The notes: generated from the letters alone by a model not told the origin. A stretch of 64,000 nucleotides of DNA from Pusillimonas minor (GCF_014237865.1 NZ_JACJUU010000008.1:101754-165753), one strand, 5' to 3'; shown: positions 34,214 through 45,241, counted from the first letter of the stretch. Numbers and translations are program-made.

Positions 34214-34226
34214 AGCGATCTTTAGT

Positions 34227-34303
34227 GGTGACCGTAGCTCAGTTGGTAGAGTCCCGGATTGTGATTCCGGTTGTCGTGGGTTCGAGCCCCATCGGTCACC
34301 CCA
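34227..34303 (+). tRNA. tRNA-His (GUG)
   Basis: A 77-base cloverleaf with the extra 5' G (G-1) characteristic of tRNA-His opposite discriminator C: GGTGACCG pairs with CGGTCACC. The anticodon loop TTGTGAT gives GUG. The T arm is GGGTTCGAGCCCC, and CCA is encoded. A terminator follows directly. Confidence 0.97.
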
Positions 34304-34309
34304 GAATTT

Positions 34310-34350
34310 AAAACGGGTTTCGTGCAATTTGCCGAAACCCGTTTTGTTTT
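34310..34350 (+). terminator. Terminator of tRNA-His
   Basis: A 13-bp perfect stem, AAAACGGGTTTCG (34310-34322) with CGAAACCCGTTTT (34333-34345), and a T-rich tail, six bases after the tRNA. Confidence 0.9.
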
Positions 34351-34444
34351 GCGTTGCATCATGCGCAACGACGACTTACACTTGGCCGGCTGCGTTGCGC
34401 GTTTTGCGTGTGCAGCAAACTTAACGTTTTTGCGTGTATCACCC

Positions 34445-35071
34445 ATGGCCCAGTTATTTACCGTTCATCCCCAAAACCCACAACCCCGGTTGCTCAAGCA
34501 GGCGTGCCAGCTTATCGAAAAGGGCGGTCTTGTCGCCGTGCCTACAGACTCGAGTTACGCGGTTGTGGCGCATCTCGACGACAAGGCGGCAGCCGATGCC
34601 TTGCGCAGGCTGCGGGGGCTCGATGAACGTCATCACCTTACACTGTTATGCCGCGACCTGGCCGAAATCGGCCATTTCGCGCGTGTCGACAACCGTCAAT
34701 ACCGCTTTCTAAAAATGGCGACGCCAGGGCCCTGGACGTTCATTCTCGAGGCCACGCGCGAGGTGCCCCGCCGGGTTTCGCATCCGTCCCGTAAAACCAT
34801 TGGTATCCGAGTGCCCAATAACCCGGTTCTGCTCGAGTTGTTGGGGCATGCGGGGGCGCCGTTGCTGTCAACCACGCTTATCCCCGAGGGGGAAGAAGAC
34901 CCGCTCAACGACGCACAAGACATTGCCGACCGTTTCGGGCATGCGCTGGCGGCAGTTATCGATGGCGGGGCCTGCCCGTTGCAGCCTACAACAGTGATCG
35001 ACCTTACCGGCGACGAGCCCGTCGTATTACGGCGCGGGCAGGGTGATCTGTCCAGTCTGGGTCTGGACTGA
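34445..35071 (+). CDS. YciO-like protein of the Sua5/YrdC (threonylcarbamoyl-AMP synthase) family
   Basis: A 208-residue cytoplasmic protein, near-identical in length to E. coli YciO. It has the family pattern: IEKGGLVAVPTDSSYAVV, LTLLCRDLAEIG, ATPGPWTFILEATREVPRRV, KTIGIRVPNNPV, APLLSTTLIPEGEEDP and the end QPTTVIDLTGDEPVVLRRGQGD. The KxR/SxN ligand pattern of TsaC/Sua5 is only partly kept, as in YciO proteins, whose role in t6A tRNA modification is weak or uncertain. I use ATG 34445 (MAQLFTVHPQNPQ), matching YciO's N terminus; the ribosome-binding site is poor. Confidence 0.87.
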   Translation: MAQLFTVHPQNPQPRLLKQACQLIEKGGLVAVPTDSSYAVVAHLDDKAAADALRRLRGLDERHHLTLLCRDLAEIGHFARVDNRQYRFLKMATPGPWTFILEATREVPRRVSHPSRKTIGIRVPNNPVLLELLGHAGAPLLSTTLIPEGEEDPLNDAQDIADRFGHALAAVIDGGACPLQPTTVIDLTGDEPVVLRRGQGDLSSLGLD

Positions 35072-35094
35072 CGTCCAATTTTTAAAAAGCCTGT

Positions 35095-35745
35095 ATGGAA
35101 TCAATTATTCAAACCATTACGGTGTACGCGTTGCCGGTACTTTTTGGCATTACGCTGCACGAAGCGGCCCATGGCTATGTGGCGCGCATGTTCGGTGACC
35201 CAACTGCGTATCAAATGGGGCGGGTCAGCCTTAACCCCATTCGGCATATCGACCCCATCGGCACGATTGCCGTCCCCCTGTTTTTATTGTTGACCACAAA
35301 ACTGATGGGCGGGGCAGGCCTGTTGTTTGGCTGGGCCAAGCCGGTGCCCGTCGATTGGGGGCGTTTGCGCCACCCCAAGCGGGACATGATGTGGGTTGCG
35401 CTGGCTGGGCCGGGGTCAAACATTGTCATGGCCATCATATGGGCGTTGTCGTTGCGTTTGTTCATCTCTACAGGTATGGCGCCCGACGACTTCTGGGTGC
35501 GCATGGCTATTGCCGGCATTCAGGTCAACCTGGTTCTGATGGCACTTAACTTGCTGCCACTGCCTCCGCTCGACGGCGGCCGCGTTGTCTTTAGTCTGCT
35601 GCCCGACCGCCTGGCATATCAATACGCCAAACTCGAGCCCTACGGCATGGTTATACTCATTGTGCTTATGCTGACCGGCGCATTGTGGGTGTTGCTGCAG
35701 CCGCTTTTAATGTTGGGGCAAGGCGTCGTTCGCTGGTTTCTTTAA
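35095..35745 (+). CDS. Site-2 protease family (M50) membrane metallopeptidase
   Basis: A 216-residue intramembrane zinc protease. The first helix carries the HExxH motif in GITLHEAAHGYVA, and the third zinc ligand and conserved NxxPxxxxDG lie in LNLLPLPPLDGGRVV. Five to six hydrophobic segments fill the rest. There is no PDZ domain, placing it with short YwhC/Rip3-like M50 proteins rather than RseP. The substrate is unknown. It follows the YciO gene by 23 bases and probably shares its transcript. Confidence 0.88.
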   Translation: MESIIQTITVYALPVLFGITLHEAAHGYVARMFGDPTAYQMGRVSLNPIRHIDPIGTIAVPLFLLLTTKLMGGAGLLFGWAKPVPVDWGRLRHPKRDMMWVALAGPGSNIVMAIIWALSLRLFISTGMAPDDFWVRMAIAGIQVNLVLMALNLLPLPPLDGGRVVFSLLPDRLAYQYAKLEPYGMVILIVLMLTGALWVLLQPLLMLGQGVVRWFL

Positions 35746-35829
35746 AAAACAGCAGGCGGGCAATATCTGTTTGGCGGCTAATCCGTTAAACTTGCAGGTT
35801 ACTGTGTATTCTCGGAGCTAATACTCATT

Positions 35830-36732
35830 ATGGTCAGTACCGAAACTGCGATCCCAACGTTTCAGGGGAGTATGGTTGCACTGGCAACCCCCATGCACCC
35901 TGATGGCAGCCTCGACCTGCCTGCGTATCGCAAACTTATCGATTGGCATGTGCAAGAAGGCACTGATGCGCTGGTCGTTGTGGGTACCTCCGGCGAATCT
36001 CCCACAGTCAGCATGGAAGAACACGCCGACCTCATTCGTATTGCTGTCGAGCACGCTGCAGGTCGTATTCCCGTCATTGCCGGGGTGGGGGCCAATTCCA
36101 CCTCCGAGGCCATCGAGCTGTCTGAATACGCCCTTAAGGCGGGTGCGCAGGCGGGTTTGTCGGTTGTGCCTTACTACAACAAGCCTACCCAAGAAGGCAT
36201 CTACCAGCACTTTCGCACCATCGCCGAAGCCGTCGACCTGCCTGCCATTGTGTACAACGTGCCGGGCCGCACGGTGGCCGATATGTCCAACGACACCGTG
36301 CTGCGGTTGGCGCAGGTGCCGGGCATTATTGGCATCAAAGACGCCACCGGCGACATCGCTCGGGGTGCCTGGTTGTTGCATCATAAGCCTGCCGGTTTCC
36401 AGGTTTTCAGCGGAGACGACCCCACCGCTGCCGCCCTTATCATGCTGGGTGGCAACGGCAATATCTCGGTTACGGCCAATGTGGCGCCACGCCTTATGCA
36501 CGACCTGTGCGCCGCAGCGCTTGCTGGTAATGTGGCGCGCGTGCGCGAACTCAACGGGCGTCTTGTTCAACTGAACAAGGTGCTGTTCATCGAAGCTAAC
36601 CCTATCCCCGTCAAGTGGGCCATGGCCGAAATGGGCTTGTGCCAGGCGGGCTGTCGTTTACCTTTAACTCCCTTAAACGAGCAGTACCACGCCGTTGTGC
36701 GTAATGCTTTAAAAGACGTGGGCTTAATTTAA
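35830..36732 (+). CDS. dapA: 4-hydroxy-tetrahydrodipicolinate synthase
   Basis: A 300-residue TIM-barrel lyase that condenses pyruvate and aspartate semialdehyde, the first committed step of lysine/DAP synthesis. Motifs: [36 protein letters not shown] (Thr-Thr-like dyad region), [18 protein letters not shown] (catalytic Tyr), [11 protein letters not shown] and the Schiff-base lysine in [11 protein letters not shown]. It is followed with a one-base TAATG overlap by bamC, the standard dapA-bamC order. lysC, the preceding enzyme, is at 62007. Confidence 0.96.
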   Translation: MVSTETAIPTFQGSMVALATPMHPDGSLDLPAYRKLIDWHVQEGTDALVVVGTSGESPTVSMEEHADLIRIAVEHAAGRIPVIAGVGANSTSEAIELSEYALKAGAQAGLSVVPYYNKPTQEGIYQHFRTIAEAVDLPAIVYNVPGRTVADMSNDTVLRLAQVPGIIGIKDATGDIARGAWLLHHKPAGFQVFSGDDPTAAALIMLGGNGNISVTANVAPRLMHDLCAAALAGNVARVRELNGRLVQLNKVLFIEANPIPVKWAMAEMGLCQAGCRLPLTPLNEQYHAVVRNALKDVGLI

Positions 36733-37856
36733 TGATCAAGATGCGCTTAAACAAACGCTTTACCGCCCTTACCCTCGGTTTGGGCGTGGCTTTGCTCTCG
36801 GGTTGCTCGCAACTGAACCAGTTCATGGGCACCGAAGACGCCGTCAATTACAAAAGTACCGTAGCGGGCGATCCGCTCAGTATTCCCCCCGACCTGACCC
36901 AGGCCAATCGCGACGCCCGTTATCGTGCGCCCGAAGGTACGACAACTTTCAGTCAGTACGCCGCCGCCCAACAAGAGCGCGGCCCTAACACCGGCGCGCA
37001 AAATATTTTGCCTACAGTCGACGACGTCAACGTCATGCGCGACGGCGATATTCGCTGGTTGGTGGTTAATCGTCCGGCCGAAGCCGTGTATCCCCAGGTT
37101 ATCGAATTCTGGGGTGAGCAGGGCTTTACCATTCAAACTCAAGACGCCCTGGCTGGCCTTATCGAAACCGACTGGGCAGAGAACCGGTCGAAAATTCCTG
37201 AAGGCTGGATTAAATCTGCGCTGGGCAGCATTTTCGACCAGGTCTTCGACAGTGGCGAACGCGAGCGTTTCCGTACTCGCCTCGAACGGGTCAATGGCAA
37301 GACCGAAATCTATATCAGCCACCAGCAAATGGTTGAAACCGGTACGGCCGACAACTCCGGCTGGAAATGGACAGCCGGTAAAGAAGACCCGAATCTGAAT
37401 GCCGCCATGTTGGCGCGCCTGATGGTCTTCCTGGGTACCGATGTCCAGGCGGCGCAGCAAAAAGTAGCGCAGGCCCAAAAAGATGCGGCCATGCCTACCG
37501 TCGAACCGGTTGCACCCGACCAGGCCGCCATTACCTTGGGCGAGTCTTTCGATCGCGCCTGGCGTCGTGTCGGTGTTGCCATTGATTCGGCCGGTTTCTA
37601 CGTCGAAGATCGCGACCGTTCGGCAGGTGAGTACTTCGTGCGCTACCTCGATACCGATACCGGCGAAAAAATCGAGCAGCCTAATTTCTTCAGTCGCATG
37701 TTCGGTGGCAAGGGTACATCCGAGCCCAAAACTTTCCGTATCCGTGTGGCCGATCAGGGTTCAAGCTCGGTCGTCAGCGTGCTCGACGCAAACGGCCAGC
37801 AAGACAACTCCGATACCGCCAAACGGATCATCAGCGTGTTGTCCACCAATATGTAA
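36732..37856 (+). CDS. bamC: Outer-membrane assembly lipoprotein BamC
   Basis: A 374-residue lipoprotein component of the BAM complex that inserts beta-barrel proteins. The signal peptide ends in the lipobox LLSGC (lipid-attached Cys near residue 25), followed by the unstructured stretch with YKSTVAGDPLSIPPDLTQ that contacts BamD. Two helix-grip domains follow (about 100-230, VNRPAEAVYPQVIEFWGEQGF; and 265-374, LGESFDRAWRRVGVAIDSAGF). It starts at the last base of the dapA stop codon. Its end is one base from the end of the convergent cysG. Confidence 0.93.
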   Translation: MIKMRLNKRFTALTLGLGVALLSGCSQLNQFMGTEDAVNYKSTVAGDPLSIPPDLTQANRDARYRAPEGTTTFSQYAAAQQERGPNTGAQNILPTVDDVNVMRDGDIRWLVVNRPAEAVYPQVIEFWGEQGFTIQTQDALAGLIETDWAENRSKIPEGWIKSALGSIFDQVFDSGERERFRTRLERVNGKTEIYISHQQMVETGTADNSGWKWTAGKEDPNLNAAMLARLMVFLGTDVQAAQQKVAQAQKDAAMPTVEPVAPDQAAITLGESFDRAWRRVGVAIDSAGFYVEDRDRSAGEYFVRYLDTDTGEKIEQPNFFSRMFGGKGTSEPKTFRIRVADQGSSSVVSVLDANGQQDNSDTAKRIISVLSTNM

Positions 37857-37857
37857 A

Positions 37858-39354
37858 TCAGGCGGTGGCCAGTTCGTTCTGGGGTTCTTCCAGCGTCTGG
37901 CCAAACCACTTAAGCTGCGGGCCCAGCCCGGCAACTTTACCCACGATAAGCAACGACGGCGCCTTCATCTGGTGCCGTTTTGCTTTTTGGGGCAGCTCCA
38001 GCAAGTGACCGTAAAGGGTGCGCTGGCCCGGGCGTGTGCCGTTTTCTATCAGTGCAAACGGCGTGTCGGCATCAAGCCCTTGGGCCAGCAGGCGTTGCGT
38101 CAGGGCTTCAAGCTGGCCAACGCCCATGTAAAAGGCCAGGGTTTCGTTAGGCGTTACAGGTTTGGCCGCTCGCGGCGAAGACAAATGGGTTTCAGGCACA
38201 CGGTGTGGCGGACTGTTGGCAGGCGCAGGGGTGTTTTGTGCTTGTGTTTGGGGCATTACAGGGGCTTCCTGCTCGTGCGCAGTCACCAGCCTTACCGATT
38301 GCGCGTGGTCGCGATGTGTCAGGGGTACCCCGGCATACGCAGCGCACGCCAGTGCGGCGGTAATGCCCGGCACGACTTCGTAGTCTATGCCGTGCGCAAC
38401 CAGGTGCTCCAATTCTTCGCCGCCTCGGCCAAATACAAAGGCATCACCGCCTTTTAGTCGGACGACAGTGTGTCCGTTGGCTGCATGCTCGACCATTAAC
38501 GTGTGAATTCGGCGTTGGGTAGCGTCGTGATCTTCGCCAGGTCGTTTCCCTACTGAAATTTGCGTGGCGTCTCGTCGGGCCAGGTCGAGAATTTCGGCGC
38601 TGACCAGACGGTCGTACAGAATGACATCGGCTTCGTTCAGGGCGCGCAGCGCTTTTAGGGTCAACAGGCCAGGGTCTCCGGGGCCGGCGCCTACCAAAAT
38701 GACTTTGCCGGGTCGATTGGTCGATGGCTGGGCCAGGTGCTGTATTAACAGTTGCTCGGCCTCGTCGCCGCGGTGTTGCCGCAGTGCTGCGGCGACCGGG
38801 CCGTCGAGCAGCTCATCGTAGAACGCGCGGCGGGCGCGCAGGTCGGGGCGTTGGGTCTTGATCGCTTTGCGATGTTTCTCGGCCAGTGCGGCCAAGGCCC
38901 CCAGGCTGTGGTCAAGCAGGGTTTCCAGTTTTTCGCGTATGCGCCGGGCCAGCACCGGAGCCTGGCCGGAAGAGGACACCGCAATAATCAGCGGGCTGCG
39001 GTCAACAATGGACGGCACCTGAAAAGAAGAAAGTTCTGGATCGTCGACAACGTTGATGAACAAGCGCCGTGACTGTGCCGCATCGGCAATCTGCAAGTTG
39101 ACGTCACGATCGTTGGTGGCGGCAATGACCAGCCATTTTCCATCGAGCCAGTCAGGGGTAAAGACGTCTTGAATGACCGTGACTTTGCCCAAGGCTTGCC
39201 AATGCCTGATCGCCGGGCTGAGTGCGGGCGCGCCCACGGTAACGCGGGCACGCGTCTTGAGCAGTGCCGAAACCTTTCGCTCGGCGACTTCTCCGCCGCC
39301 AACGACAAGCACGTCCCGGTGATCAAGACGGGCAAACATCGGGAAGAGTTTCAT
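37858..39354 (-). CDS. cysG: Siroheme synthase (fused precorrin-2 dehydrogenase/ferrochelatase and uroporphyrinogen-III methyltransferase)
   Basis: A 498-residue bifunctional enzyme that makes siroheme for sulfite or nitrite reductase. Residues 1-220 are the CysG-B part ([50 protein letters not shown]). Residues about 222-498 are the SUMT part ([79 protein letters not shown]). Inside SUMT, between [10 protein letters not shown] and LAFYMGVG, there is an extra Pro/Ala-rich segment of about 35 residues not found in E. coli CysG. I start at ATG 39354, which matches the family's MKLFP beginning. Confidence 0.92.
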   Translation of the reverse strand: MKLFPMFARLDHRDVLVVGGGEVAERKVSALLKTRARVTVGAPALSPAIRHWQALGKVTVIQDVFTPDWLDGKWLVIAATNDRDVNLQIADAAQSRRLFINVVDDPELSSFQVPSIVDRSPLIIAVSSSGQAPVLARRIREKLETLLDHSLGALAALAEKHRKAIKTQRPDLRARRAFYDELLDGPVAAALRQHRGDEAEQLLIQHLAQPSTNRPGKVILVGAGPGDPGLLTLKALRALNEADVILYDRLVSAEILDLARRDATQISVGKRPGEDHDATQRRIHTLMVEHAANGHTVVRLKGGDAFVFGRGGEELEHLVAHGIDYEVVPGITAALACAAYAGVPLTHRDHAQSVRLVTAHEQEAPVMPQTQAQNTPAPANSPPHRVPETHLSSPRAAKPVTPNETLAFYMGVGQLEALTQRLLAQGLDADTPFALIENGTRPGQRTLYGHLLELPQKAKRHQMKAPSLLIVGKVAGLGPQLKWFGQTLEEPQNELATA

Positions 39355-39477
39355 GGCGGTATTCCTGGAAGTATGTGACTCAACGAACAAAGCTCATTCT
39401 AGGAAGAACGGGCTTTGTCACAAACGACCGGATAACTATGTCGATATACCTGGCAGGTATTAAAGGGCGGCGCTTTG

Positions 39478-40662
39478 TTAAATCAGGTAATGAATCCAGC
39501 CGTCGTCGAGCCAGGCATTCAACATCTCGAGGGCCTCGGCGGATGGACGGGCCTTGCGCAGGGCGGCGCAACTGATCTGTCGTTCGTCGGCCAGTTGCCG
39601 CAGCCAGGGCTTGGCGGCGATGGCCGCCACTTCGCCGTTAATGAAGACGCTGTTGTCCCGGTACATCAATCGGCTGCAGCGATCGAGCTTCAGCAGACCT
39701 TCGTCGGGTATCCCGTCAAGCAGGTCCAGGGTTTGGTCTCCCGGCTGGAACCAGGCGGCCTGTGAGGGCTCCGTCAGCCATTGACCTAAAAAGCGCGCCG
39801 CCAACTGCGGGGTGAACGGCACGCGACGCACCGCCTCAAGGGCAGCGCTGATCAAGGCTTCGGGCAGCTCCGCCGGGTGGGTTGTTGCGTGTATGCCGCG
39901 GTCTTTGTAGCGGGCGTCGAGCGTGGGGCCGGGCAGGGGCGGGCTGGCATACAGCCCGCCGGTGTCGCCCAGTCGTGCCATGATCTGGTCGCCGGCAGCG
40001 TCCAGTAACCCACGTGCCAGCGCCCCGGCGGTTGGGGCACGAAACCCGATAGAGATCGTCATGCAGTCGCCCTGCGCCACGCCGTCGTGGGCGATATGCG
40101 GGGGCAGATACAGCATGTCGCCGGGTTCTAATTCAAAATCTTCTTCGGCCCTAAAGTGAGACAAAATTTTAAGCGGCAGGCCGGGCATTAAAGAGAGGTC
40201 TTTCTGGCCACTGATTCGCCAGCGACGACGCCCGACAGCTTGCAACAGGAACACATCGTAGCTGTCGAAGTGCGGACCGACCCCGCCGCCTTCGGTCGCA
40301 ATGCTGATCATGGCGTCATCCAAACGCGCGTCGCTGATGAACCGGAACTGATGCATCAGTTCTGCCATGGCGTCGTCATGCGCATCGACATTCTGGGCCA
40401 GAACCGTCCAGTTGGGTTTGCGCGCGCCGGGTAAGCGCTCAAGCGGGCCGCTTTTCATGTGCCAGCCTTTATCGTCGTGCCAGATCAGTCGGGATTCGAC
40501 TTCTTCGCGCTTGACCAGGGTCTTGATGTCGGCGATGGAGAGTGATGGCTTGAAGCCGGGAATGGCTTGCCTTATTAGCAGGGGCTTGCGCTGCCAGTAC
40601 TTGCGCATGAAAGTGTTGGGGCTGATACCGCCCAACAGCGGCAGGGGATGATCCAGGTTCAT
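39478..40662 (-). CDS. roxA: JmjC-type ribosomal oxygenase (50S uL16 arginine hydroxylase, RoxA/YcfD-like)
   Basis: A 394-residue Fe(II)/2-oxoglutarate oxygenase. The JmjC/cupin core has the iron ligands in [15 protein letters not shown] (HxD) and the distal His in [21 protein letters not shown], followed by a winged-helix tail (about 310-394) as in YcfD. The N-terminal [24 protein letters not shown] is diagnostic. YcfD hydroxylates an arginine of ribosomal protein uL16. Its ATG overlaps the mutS stop by four bases (ATGA), so it is expressed with mutS. Confidence 0.9.
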   Translation of the reverse strand: MNLDHPLPLLGGISPNTFMRKYWQRKPLLIRQAIPGFKPSLSIADIKTLVKREEVESRLIWHDDKGWHMKSGPLERLPGARKPNWTVLAQNVDAHDDAMAELMHQFRFISDARLDDAMISIATEGGGVGPHFDSYDVFLLQAVGRRRWRISGQKDLSLMPGLPLKILSHFRAEEDFELEPGDMLYLPPHIAHDGVAQGDCMTISIGFRAPTAGALARGLLDAAGDQIMARLGDTGGLYASPPLPGPTLDARYKDRGIHATTHPAELPEALISAALEAVRRVPFTPQLAARFLGQWLTEPSQAAWFQPGDQTLDLLDGIPDEGLLKLDRCSRLMYRDNSVFINGEVAAIAAKPWLRQLADERQISCAALRKARPSAEALEMLNAWLDDGWIHYLI

Positions 40663-43304
40663 GACAATTGGGCTCGTAATTTGTACAGCAGGTCAAGGGC
40701 TTCCCTTGGGGTCAGCGTGTCGGGGTCAACCTGCTTGAGGGTGTTGTGCAGTTCGGTCAGCACAGGGTCGGCGACGTCTGTCGGGGGCGGGGGGGCAATT
40801 AGCGCCTCGGCCAGGTCGGCGTCTGGCTCGACCGGGCTGAACAAATCCAGTTGCGGTTGGGTCGCACCTGCCGATTCGAGCCTGGCCAGTTCGCGACCGG
40901 CATGACGAATGACGGCGGCCGGAATGCCGGCACGCTGCGCGACCTGAATACCGTAGCTTCGACTGGCCGGGCCGGGTTGGACTTCGTGCAGGAAGACAAT
41001 GCCTGACGCCGACTCGGCTGCGGCCAGATGCACGTTGACGGCGCCTGCGGCCTCGTCAGGCAAACGGGTGATCTCGAAATAGTGCGTGGCGAAAAGCGTC
41101 AGCGCCTGATTGTGGGTCAGCAAGCGGTGGGCAATCGCCCAGGCCAGCGCCAGGCCGTCGTAGGTAGAGGTACCTCGTCCGATTTCATCCATCAGGACGA
41201 GACTTTGCGGGGTGCTGGCGGCCAGAATGGCAGCGGCTTCCGTCATCTCCATCATGAAGGTCGAGCGCCCACCGGCCAGATCGTCGGCTGCGCCGATGCG
41301 GGTGAAGATGCGATCGACTTGGCCGATGGTTGCCTGGGCGGCCGGCACAAAACTGCCGACCCGCGCGAGCAGGACGATTAGCGCAATTTGGCGCATATAC
41401 GTGGATTTACCACCCATATTCGGGCCGGTAATCAACAGCATGCGCCGGTCAGGCCCCAGGTCGCAATCGTTGGCAATGAAACGCTCGATGCTGTGCTCGA
41501 CCACGGGGTGGCGACCCTGCTCGATGACAATGGCGGCATTTTCTGACAGTTGCGGCGCCACCCAGTCGTTGGCCATGGCGTGTTCGGCCAACGCCGCCAG
41601 CGCGTCGATGCGTGCCAGGGCCTGGGCACATGCCGAAAGTGGCGTGACGTGAGGGGCCAGCGTGTCGAGCAGTTGCTCGTACAAAAGCTTCTCGCGGGCA
41701 AGGCTGCGGTCTTGCGCCGACAACACTTTGTCTTCCCAGCTTTTTAGTTCGGGCGTAATGTAGCGCTCGACGTTTTTCAGGGTTTGGCGTCGGCGGTAGT
41801 CGTCGGGAACCTTATCGGTTTGCCCCTTACTGACTTCAATAAAAAAGCCATGCACCCGATTGAATTCGACGCGCAGGTTGGCAATGCCGGTGCGTTCGCG
41901 TTCGCGGGCTTCCAGCGCCACCAGAAACTCGCCACTGTCGGTGGCCAGACGGCGCAGCTCGTCGAGCGTATCGTCGAAGCCGTCGGCGATTACACCGCCG
42001 TCCCTGACCATGAGGGCAGGTTCGGCCGCAATGGCTTGCTGCAACAGGGTCGTCAGACTGTCTTCGAGGCCAAGTTGATGGGCCAACGCACTCAGACTGG
42101 CATGGGCCTGGAAAGACGACAGGAGGTGTTGTTGCAAGGCGGGCAGTACTTGCATGGCATCACGCAAACTGGCCAACTCGCGCGGGCGTACCGACCGCAA
42201 GGCGACGCGGGTTGCAATGCGTTCAATATCCGGGATTTTTCGAAGCGTTTGCCGTAAAGCGTACAGCGGTGTCGGAGCATTGAACTGGTCTGAACCGGCG
42301 GCGGGTGACAGCAGGCTTTGAATAATGCCTTGTCGCTCGACGACCGGGGTATTGTCGCGCAGGGGGTGATGCAGCCAGTAGCGCAGCAGGCGGCTGCCCA
42401 TCGGGGTCTGGCAATGATCCAGCGTCGAAAACAGGGTCGGGCTGTCTTCACCCGATAACGTCTGGGTGATTTCCAGATTCTTGCGGGTTACCGGGTCCAG
42501 CACCACGTATTGCCCGGCACGCTCGACACGCAGGCTTTGTATGTGGCTTAGTGCCTGGCTTTGCGTGCGGCTGACGTAATGCAGCAGGGCCCCTGCCGCA
42601 CCAATGCAGGCGGGCTGGTCGGCCAGGTCAAAGCCGGCCATCGAATCGACACCAAAATGCGACTGCAGCGCCGTCTGGGCGTTGTCGAGCTCGAAGTGCC
42701 AGGCCGGCATGCGGCGTGTCGACGTGCTGTCGTCCATGGATAGGGGTTGCTGCTCCGGGAAAATCAATTCGGCCGGGGCAATCCGGTGCAGTTCGGTGTC
42801 CAGCATTTCGGGGTCGCACGAGGTAACGGCAAAGTCGCCATTGGCCAGGTTCATCCAGGCAACACCTGCCGTTTTGCTGCGGTTTTGCGACATCACCCAG
42901 GCTGCTGCAATCAGGCGGTCTGCCTTGGCTGGCAGCAAGGCCTCATCGGTCAGGGTGCCGGGCGTGACGATGCGTACAATCTGGCGCTCTACCGGCCCTT
43001 TGCTGGCGGCCGGTTCACCAATTTGTTCGCAGATGGCCACCGATTCGCCCAGGGCGACCAGTCGCGCCAGGTAACCTTCCATGGCATGAAACGGCACGCC
43101 CGCCATGGGGATGGGGGCGCCGTTCGACGTCCCGCGTTTCGTCAGCGTCAGGTTAAGCAACCGCGCCGCACGTTCGGCGTCTTCGTAGAACATTTCGTAG
43201 AAGTCACCCATCCGGTAAAACAGCAGATGCGATCCGGCCTCTTCTTTAAGGCGCAAATACTGGCGCATCATGGGGGTGTGGTTGTCGTGGTTAGTCACTG
43301 TCAT
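40659..43304 (-). CDS. mutS: DNA mismatch-repair protein MutS
   Basis: An 881-residue mismatch sensor. The N-terminal mismatch-binding motif is [17 protein letters not shown] (Phe-x-Glu in DFYEMF). The C-terminal ATPase has Walker [37 protein letters not shown], Walker [19 protein letters not shown] and FATHYFEIT. The end has the tetramerisation-type helix ([12 protein letters not shown]). I start at ATG 43304 ([17 protein letters not shown]); the 120 open codons upstream are not MutS-like. It diverges from the MarR gene at 43521 and is coupled to roxA downstream. Confidence 0.96.
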   Translation of the reverse strand: MTVTNHDNHTPMMRQYLRLKEEAGSHLLFYRMGDFYEMFYEDAERAARLLNLTLTKRGTSNGAPIPMAGVPFHAMEGYLARLVALGESVAICEQIGEPAASKGPVERQIVRIVTPGTLTDEALLPAKADRLIAAAWVMSQNRSKTAGVAWMNLANGDFAVTSCDPEMLDTELHRIAPAELIFPEQQPLSMDDSTSTRRMPAWHFELDNAQTALQSHFGVDSMAGFDLADQPACIGAAGALLHYVSRTQSQALSHIQSLRVERAGQYVVLDPVTRKNLEITQTLSGEDSPTLFSTLDHCQTPMGSRLLRYWLHHPLRDNTPVVERQGIIQSLLSPAAGSDQFNAPTPLYALRQTLRKIPDIERIATRVALRSVRPRELASLRDAMQVLPALQQHLLSSFQAHASLSALAHQLGLEDSLTTLLQQAIAAEPALMVRDGGVIADGFDDTLDELRRLATDSGEFLVALEARERERTGIANLRVEFNRVHGFFIEVSKGQTDKVPDDYRRRQTLKNVERYITPELKSWEDKVLSAQDRSLAREKLLYEQLLDTLAPHVTPLSACAQALARIDALAALAEHAMANDWVAPQLSENAAIVIEQGRHPVVEHSIERFIANDCDLGPDRRMLLITGPNMGGKSTYMRQIALIVLLARVGSFVPAAQATIGQVDRIFTRIGAADDLAGGRSTFMMEMTEAAAILAASTPQSLVLMDEIGRGTSTYDGLALAWAIAHRLLTHNQALTLFATHYFEITRLPDEAAGAVNVHLAAAESASGIVFLHEVQPGPASRSYGIQVAQRAGIPAAVIRHAGRELARLESAGATQPQLDLFSPVEPDADLAEALIAPPPPTDVADPVLTELHNTLKQVDPDTLTPREALDLLYKLRAQLS

Positions 43305-43520
43305 TGCGTAAAACGGTGGGGGGTCAGTGTGGCCGCAGCGTGGGCCCGACAGTATATCTGCCCTGGTGCTCTTGCTGTGCGCAAAGGCCAAGGCACGCGT
43401 GCGGCCGAGTGGTAACCGGTGCGCTGGCCCGAAAAATCGCAAGGTTTGTTTGTTGCAGTTTTGCCTATAAAATAAGCGCTCATTTGTGCAATTACCATGT
43501 TTTAACGGCAGAATCACCCT

Positions 43521-44033
43521 ATGCAAGAACTTACCCCCGCGCCCGCAGCCGATGACGACCTCACCGACTTGTATATTCAGCCGGGTCACTTGTTGCGTCG
43601 TGCGCATCAAATTGCGGCGTCGATATTCCACGACGAGCTGGGGCACATGATTACGCCGGTGCAATACGCCATTTTACGAACCCTTCGCGAGCACCCCGGT
43701 ATCGACCAGGTGTCGCTGGCAGGGCTGGTGGCCATGGACACCTCGACCGCCGCCAGTGTGGCTACGCGTCTTGAAGAAAGAGGCTTGCTCGACCGCAATA
43801 TCGATCCGGCCAACCGTCGGCAAAGGGCCTTGTATTTAACCGAACAGGGGCGTATGTTGCTCGAGAACGCAGGCGGTGGCATTAATCGTTTGCACGACCG
43901 TCTTTTTGCGGGGTTCACACCCCTCGAAGAAGCGCAGTTTATGGGGTTGCTTAGAAAACTGGTTCATCTTAACAACCTGCAAAGCCGGGCGCCTTTTGCA
44001 CCGCCCAAAGAAAAAACCGCCAATGCCGACTAA
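43521..44033 (+). CDS. MarR-family regulator adjacent to vanAB
   Basis: A 170-residue winged-helix regulator. [21 protein letters not shown] is the dimer helix, [47 protein letters not shown] is the HTH and [19 protein letters not shown] the wing with D-x-R. It resembles the NicR-like protein at 7720 in overall layout but differs in the recognition helix, so it should read a different operator. It is 147 bases upstream of vanA on the same strand, with a perfect palindrome (44111-44124) between. I infer control of vanAB by vanillate or a related aromatic acid. Confidence 0.8.
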   Translation: MQELTPAPAADDDLTDLYIQPGHLLRRAHQIAASIFHDELGHMITPVQYAILRTLREHPGIDQVSLAGLVAMDTSTAASVATRLEERGLLDRNIDPANRRQRALYLTEQGRMLLENAGGGINRLHDRLFAGFTPLEEAQFMGLLRKLVHLNNLQSRAPFAPPKEKTANAD

Positions 44034-44110
44034 GTTGTGGTTTGCTCGGGGCTTGACTAGGGTAAACCCTTGTTGCGCGGCATTTTGGCAGGCGTAAAAT
44101 ACAACCCACG

Positions 44111-44124
44111 TTCAGTACACTGAA
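44111..44124. promoter_or_regulatory. Palindrome TTCAGT-AC-ACTGAA upstream of vanA, candidate MarR operator
   Basis: Six-base perfect arms with a two-base spacer, 57 bases before the vanA start and 78 after the MarR stop. It is different from the nic-type sites, consistent with a different MarR protein. Confidence 0.5.
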
Positions 44125-44180
44125 TCTGCCCCGGCCCGGTGCATTTTAGTGTGCAATCATTCACTCCGTGCGAGGTTGTT

Positions 44181-45203
44181 ATGTTTTTGAAAAATGCGTG
44201 GTATGTCGCCGCTACACCCGACGAAATCGATACCAAACCCCTGGGCCGCAAAATCTGCGGCGAGCGCATCGCGTTTTATCGTGGGGCCGAGGGCAAGGTC
44301 GCTGCCGTAGAAGACTTCTGTCCGCACCGTGGTGCAGCGTTGTCGCTGGGCTACGTCCAAGACGGTAACCTGGTCTGCGGTTATCACGGGCTGGTCATGG
44401 GGTGCGACGGCAAAGTCGTGTCCATGCCTTTACAGCGCGTGGGCGGTTTTCCTTGCGTCAAAAGCTACCCCGTCATCGAACGCTATGGTTTTATCTGGGT
44501 GTGGCCCGGCAACCCCGAAAAGGCCGACCCCGCATTGATGCCTGACCTGTTCTGGGCCGAGAGCGATGAATGGGCTTATGGTGGCGGTCTATACCACATC
44601 AAGTGCGATTACCGCCTCATGATCGATAACCTGATGGATCTGACGCACGAAACCTATGTGCACGCCGACAGCATCGGCCAGGAAGAGATCGACGAGACAC
44701 CGGTCAATACCAAGGTTGAAGGCGACGAGGTGATCACCAGCCGCTACATGGAAAACATCATGGCGCCTCCGTTCTGGGCGGGTAACCTGCGCGGAAATGG
44801 TCTGGCCGACGATGTCCCCGTCGATCGCTGGCAAATTTCGCGATTCACGCCACCCAGCCACATTCTTATCGATGTGGGTGTTGCACACGCCGGTAAGGGC
44901 GGTAAAGACGCCCCGCCCGAAAACCGTGTCCGCGCCATTGTGGTCGACTTCATCACCCCCGAAACCGAAAACTCGCACTGGTATTTCTGGGGGATGGCAC
45001 GTAACTTCCGTCCCGACGACGCCGAGCTCACCGCGCGTATCCGCGAAGGCCAGGGCCGTATTTTCGGTCAAGACCTCGACGTACTCGAAGCTCAACAGCG
45101 TAACCTCGAAGCCTACCCCGAGCGCCGCTTGTTGATGCTCGCTATTGATGCGGGTGGCGTACAATCTAGGCGCGTCCTCGACCGTCTGGTCAAGGCAGAG
45201 TAG
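44181..45203 (+). CDS. vanA: Vanillate O-demethylase oxygenase subunit
   Basis: A 340-residue Rieske non-haem-iron oxygenase. The Rieske cluster is in DFCPHRGAALSLG and LVCGYHGLVMGCDG. The mononuclear iron site is in MIDNLMDLTHETYVHADSIG. Long stretches such as AWYVAATPDEIDTKPLGRKIC, GLADDVPVDRWQISRFTPP and VDFITPETENSHWYFWGMARNFRP match VanA of Pseudomonas as I remember it. It demethylates vanillate to protocatechuate with release of formaldehyde. The start at 44181 has a GAGG site and gives the family N terminus MFLKNAWYVA. vanB follows after a 112-base gap containing a large hairpin. Confidence 0.94.
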   Translation: MFLKNAWYVAATPDEIDTKPLGRKICGERIAFYRGAEGKVAAVEDFCPHRGAALSLGYVQDGNLVCGYHGLVMGCDGKVVSMPLQRVGGFPCVKSYPVIERYGFIWVWPGNPEKADPALMPDLFWAESDEWAYGGGLYHIKCDYRLMIDNLMDLTHETYVHADSIGQEEIDETPVNTKVEGDEVITSRYMENIMAPPFWAGNLRGNGLADDVPVDRWQISRFTPPSHILIDVGVAHAGKGGKDAPPENRVRAIVVDFITPETENSHWYFWGMARNFRPDDAELTARIREGQGRIFGQDLDVLEAQQRNLEAYPERRLLMLAIDAGGVQSRRVLDRLVKAE

Positions 45204-45241
45204 GAAGAAGAAACCACGCAAACAGCCTGAGCCTGATTGTC

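Noticed and set aside
32902..34215. A 437-codon open frame on the plus strand
   Set aside because: It is antisense to the cardiolipin synthase, whose two HKD motifs are intact. Long opposite-strand frames are expected in high-GC DNA.
37483..38457. A 324-codon frame spanning the bamC/cysG junction on the plus strand
   Set aside because: It runs out of phase through bamC and antisense to cysG, with no domain or start signal.
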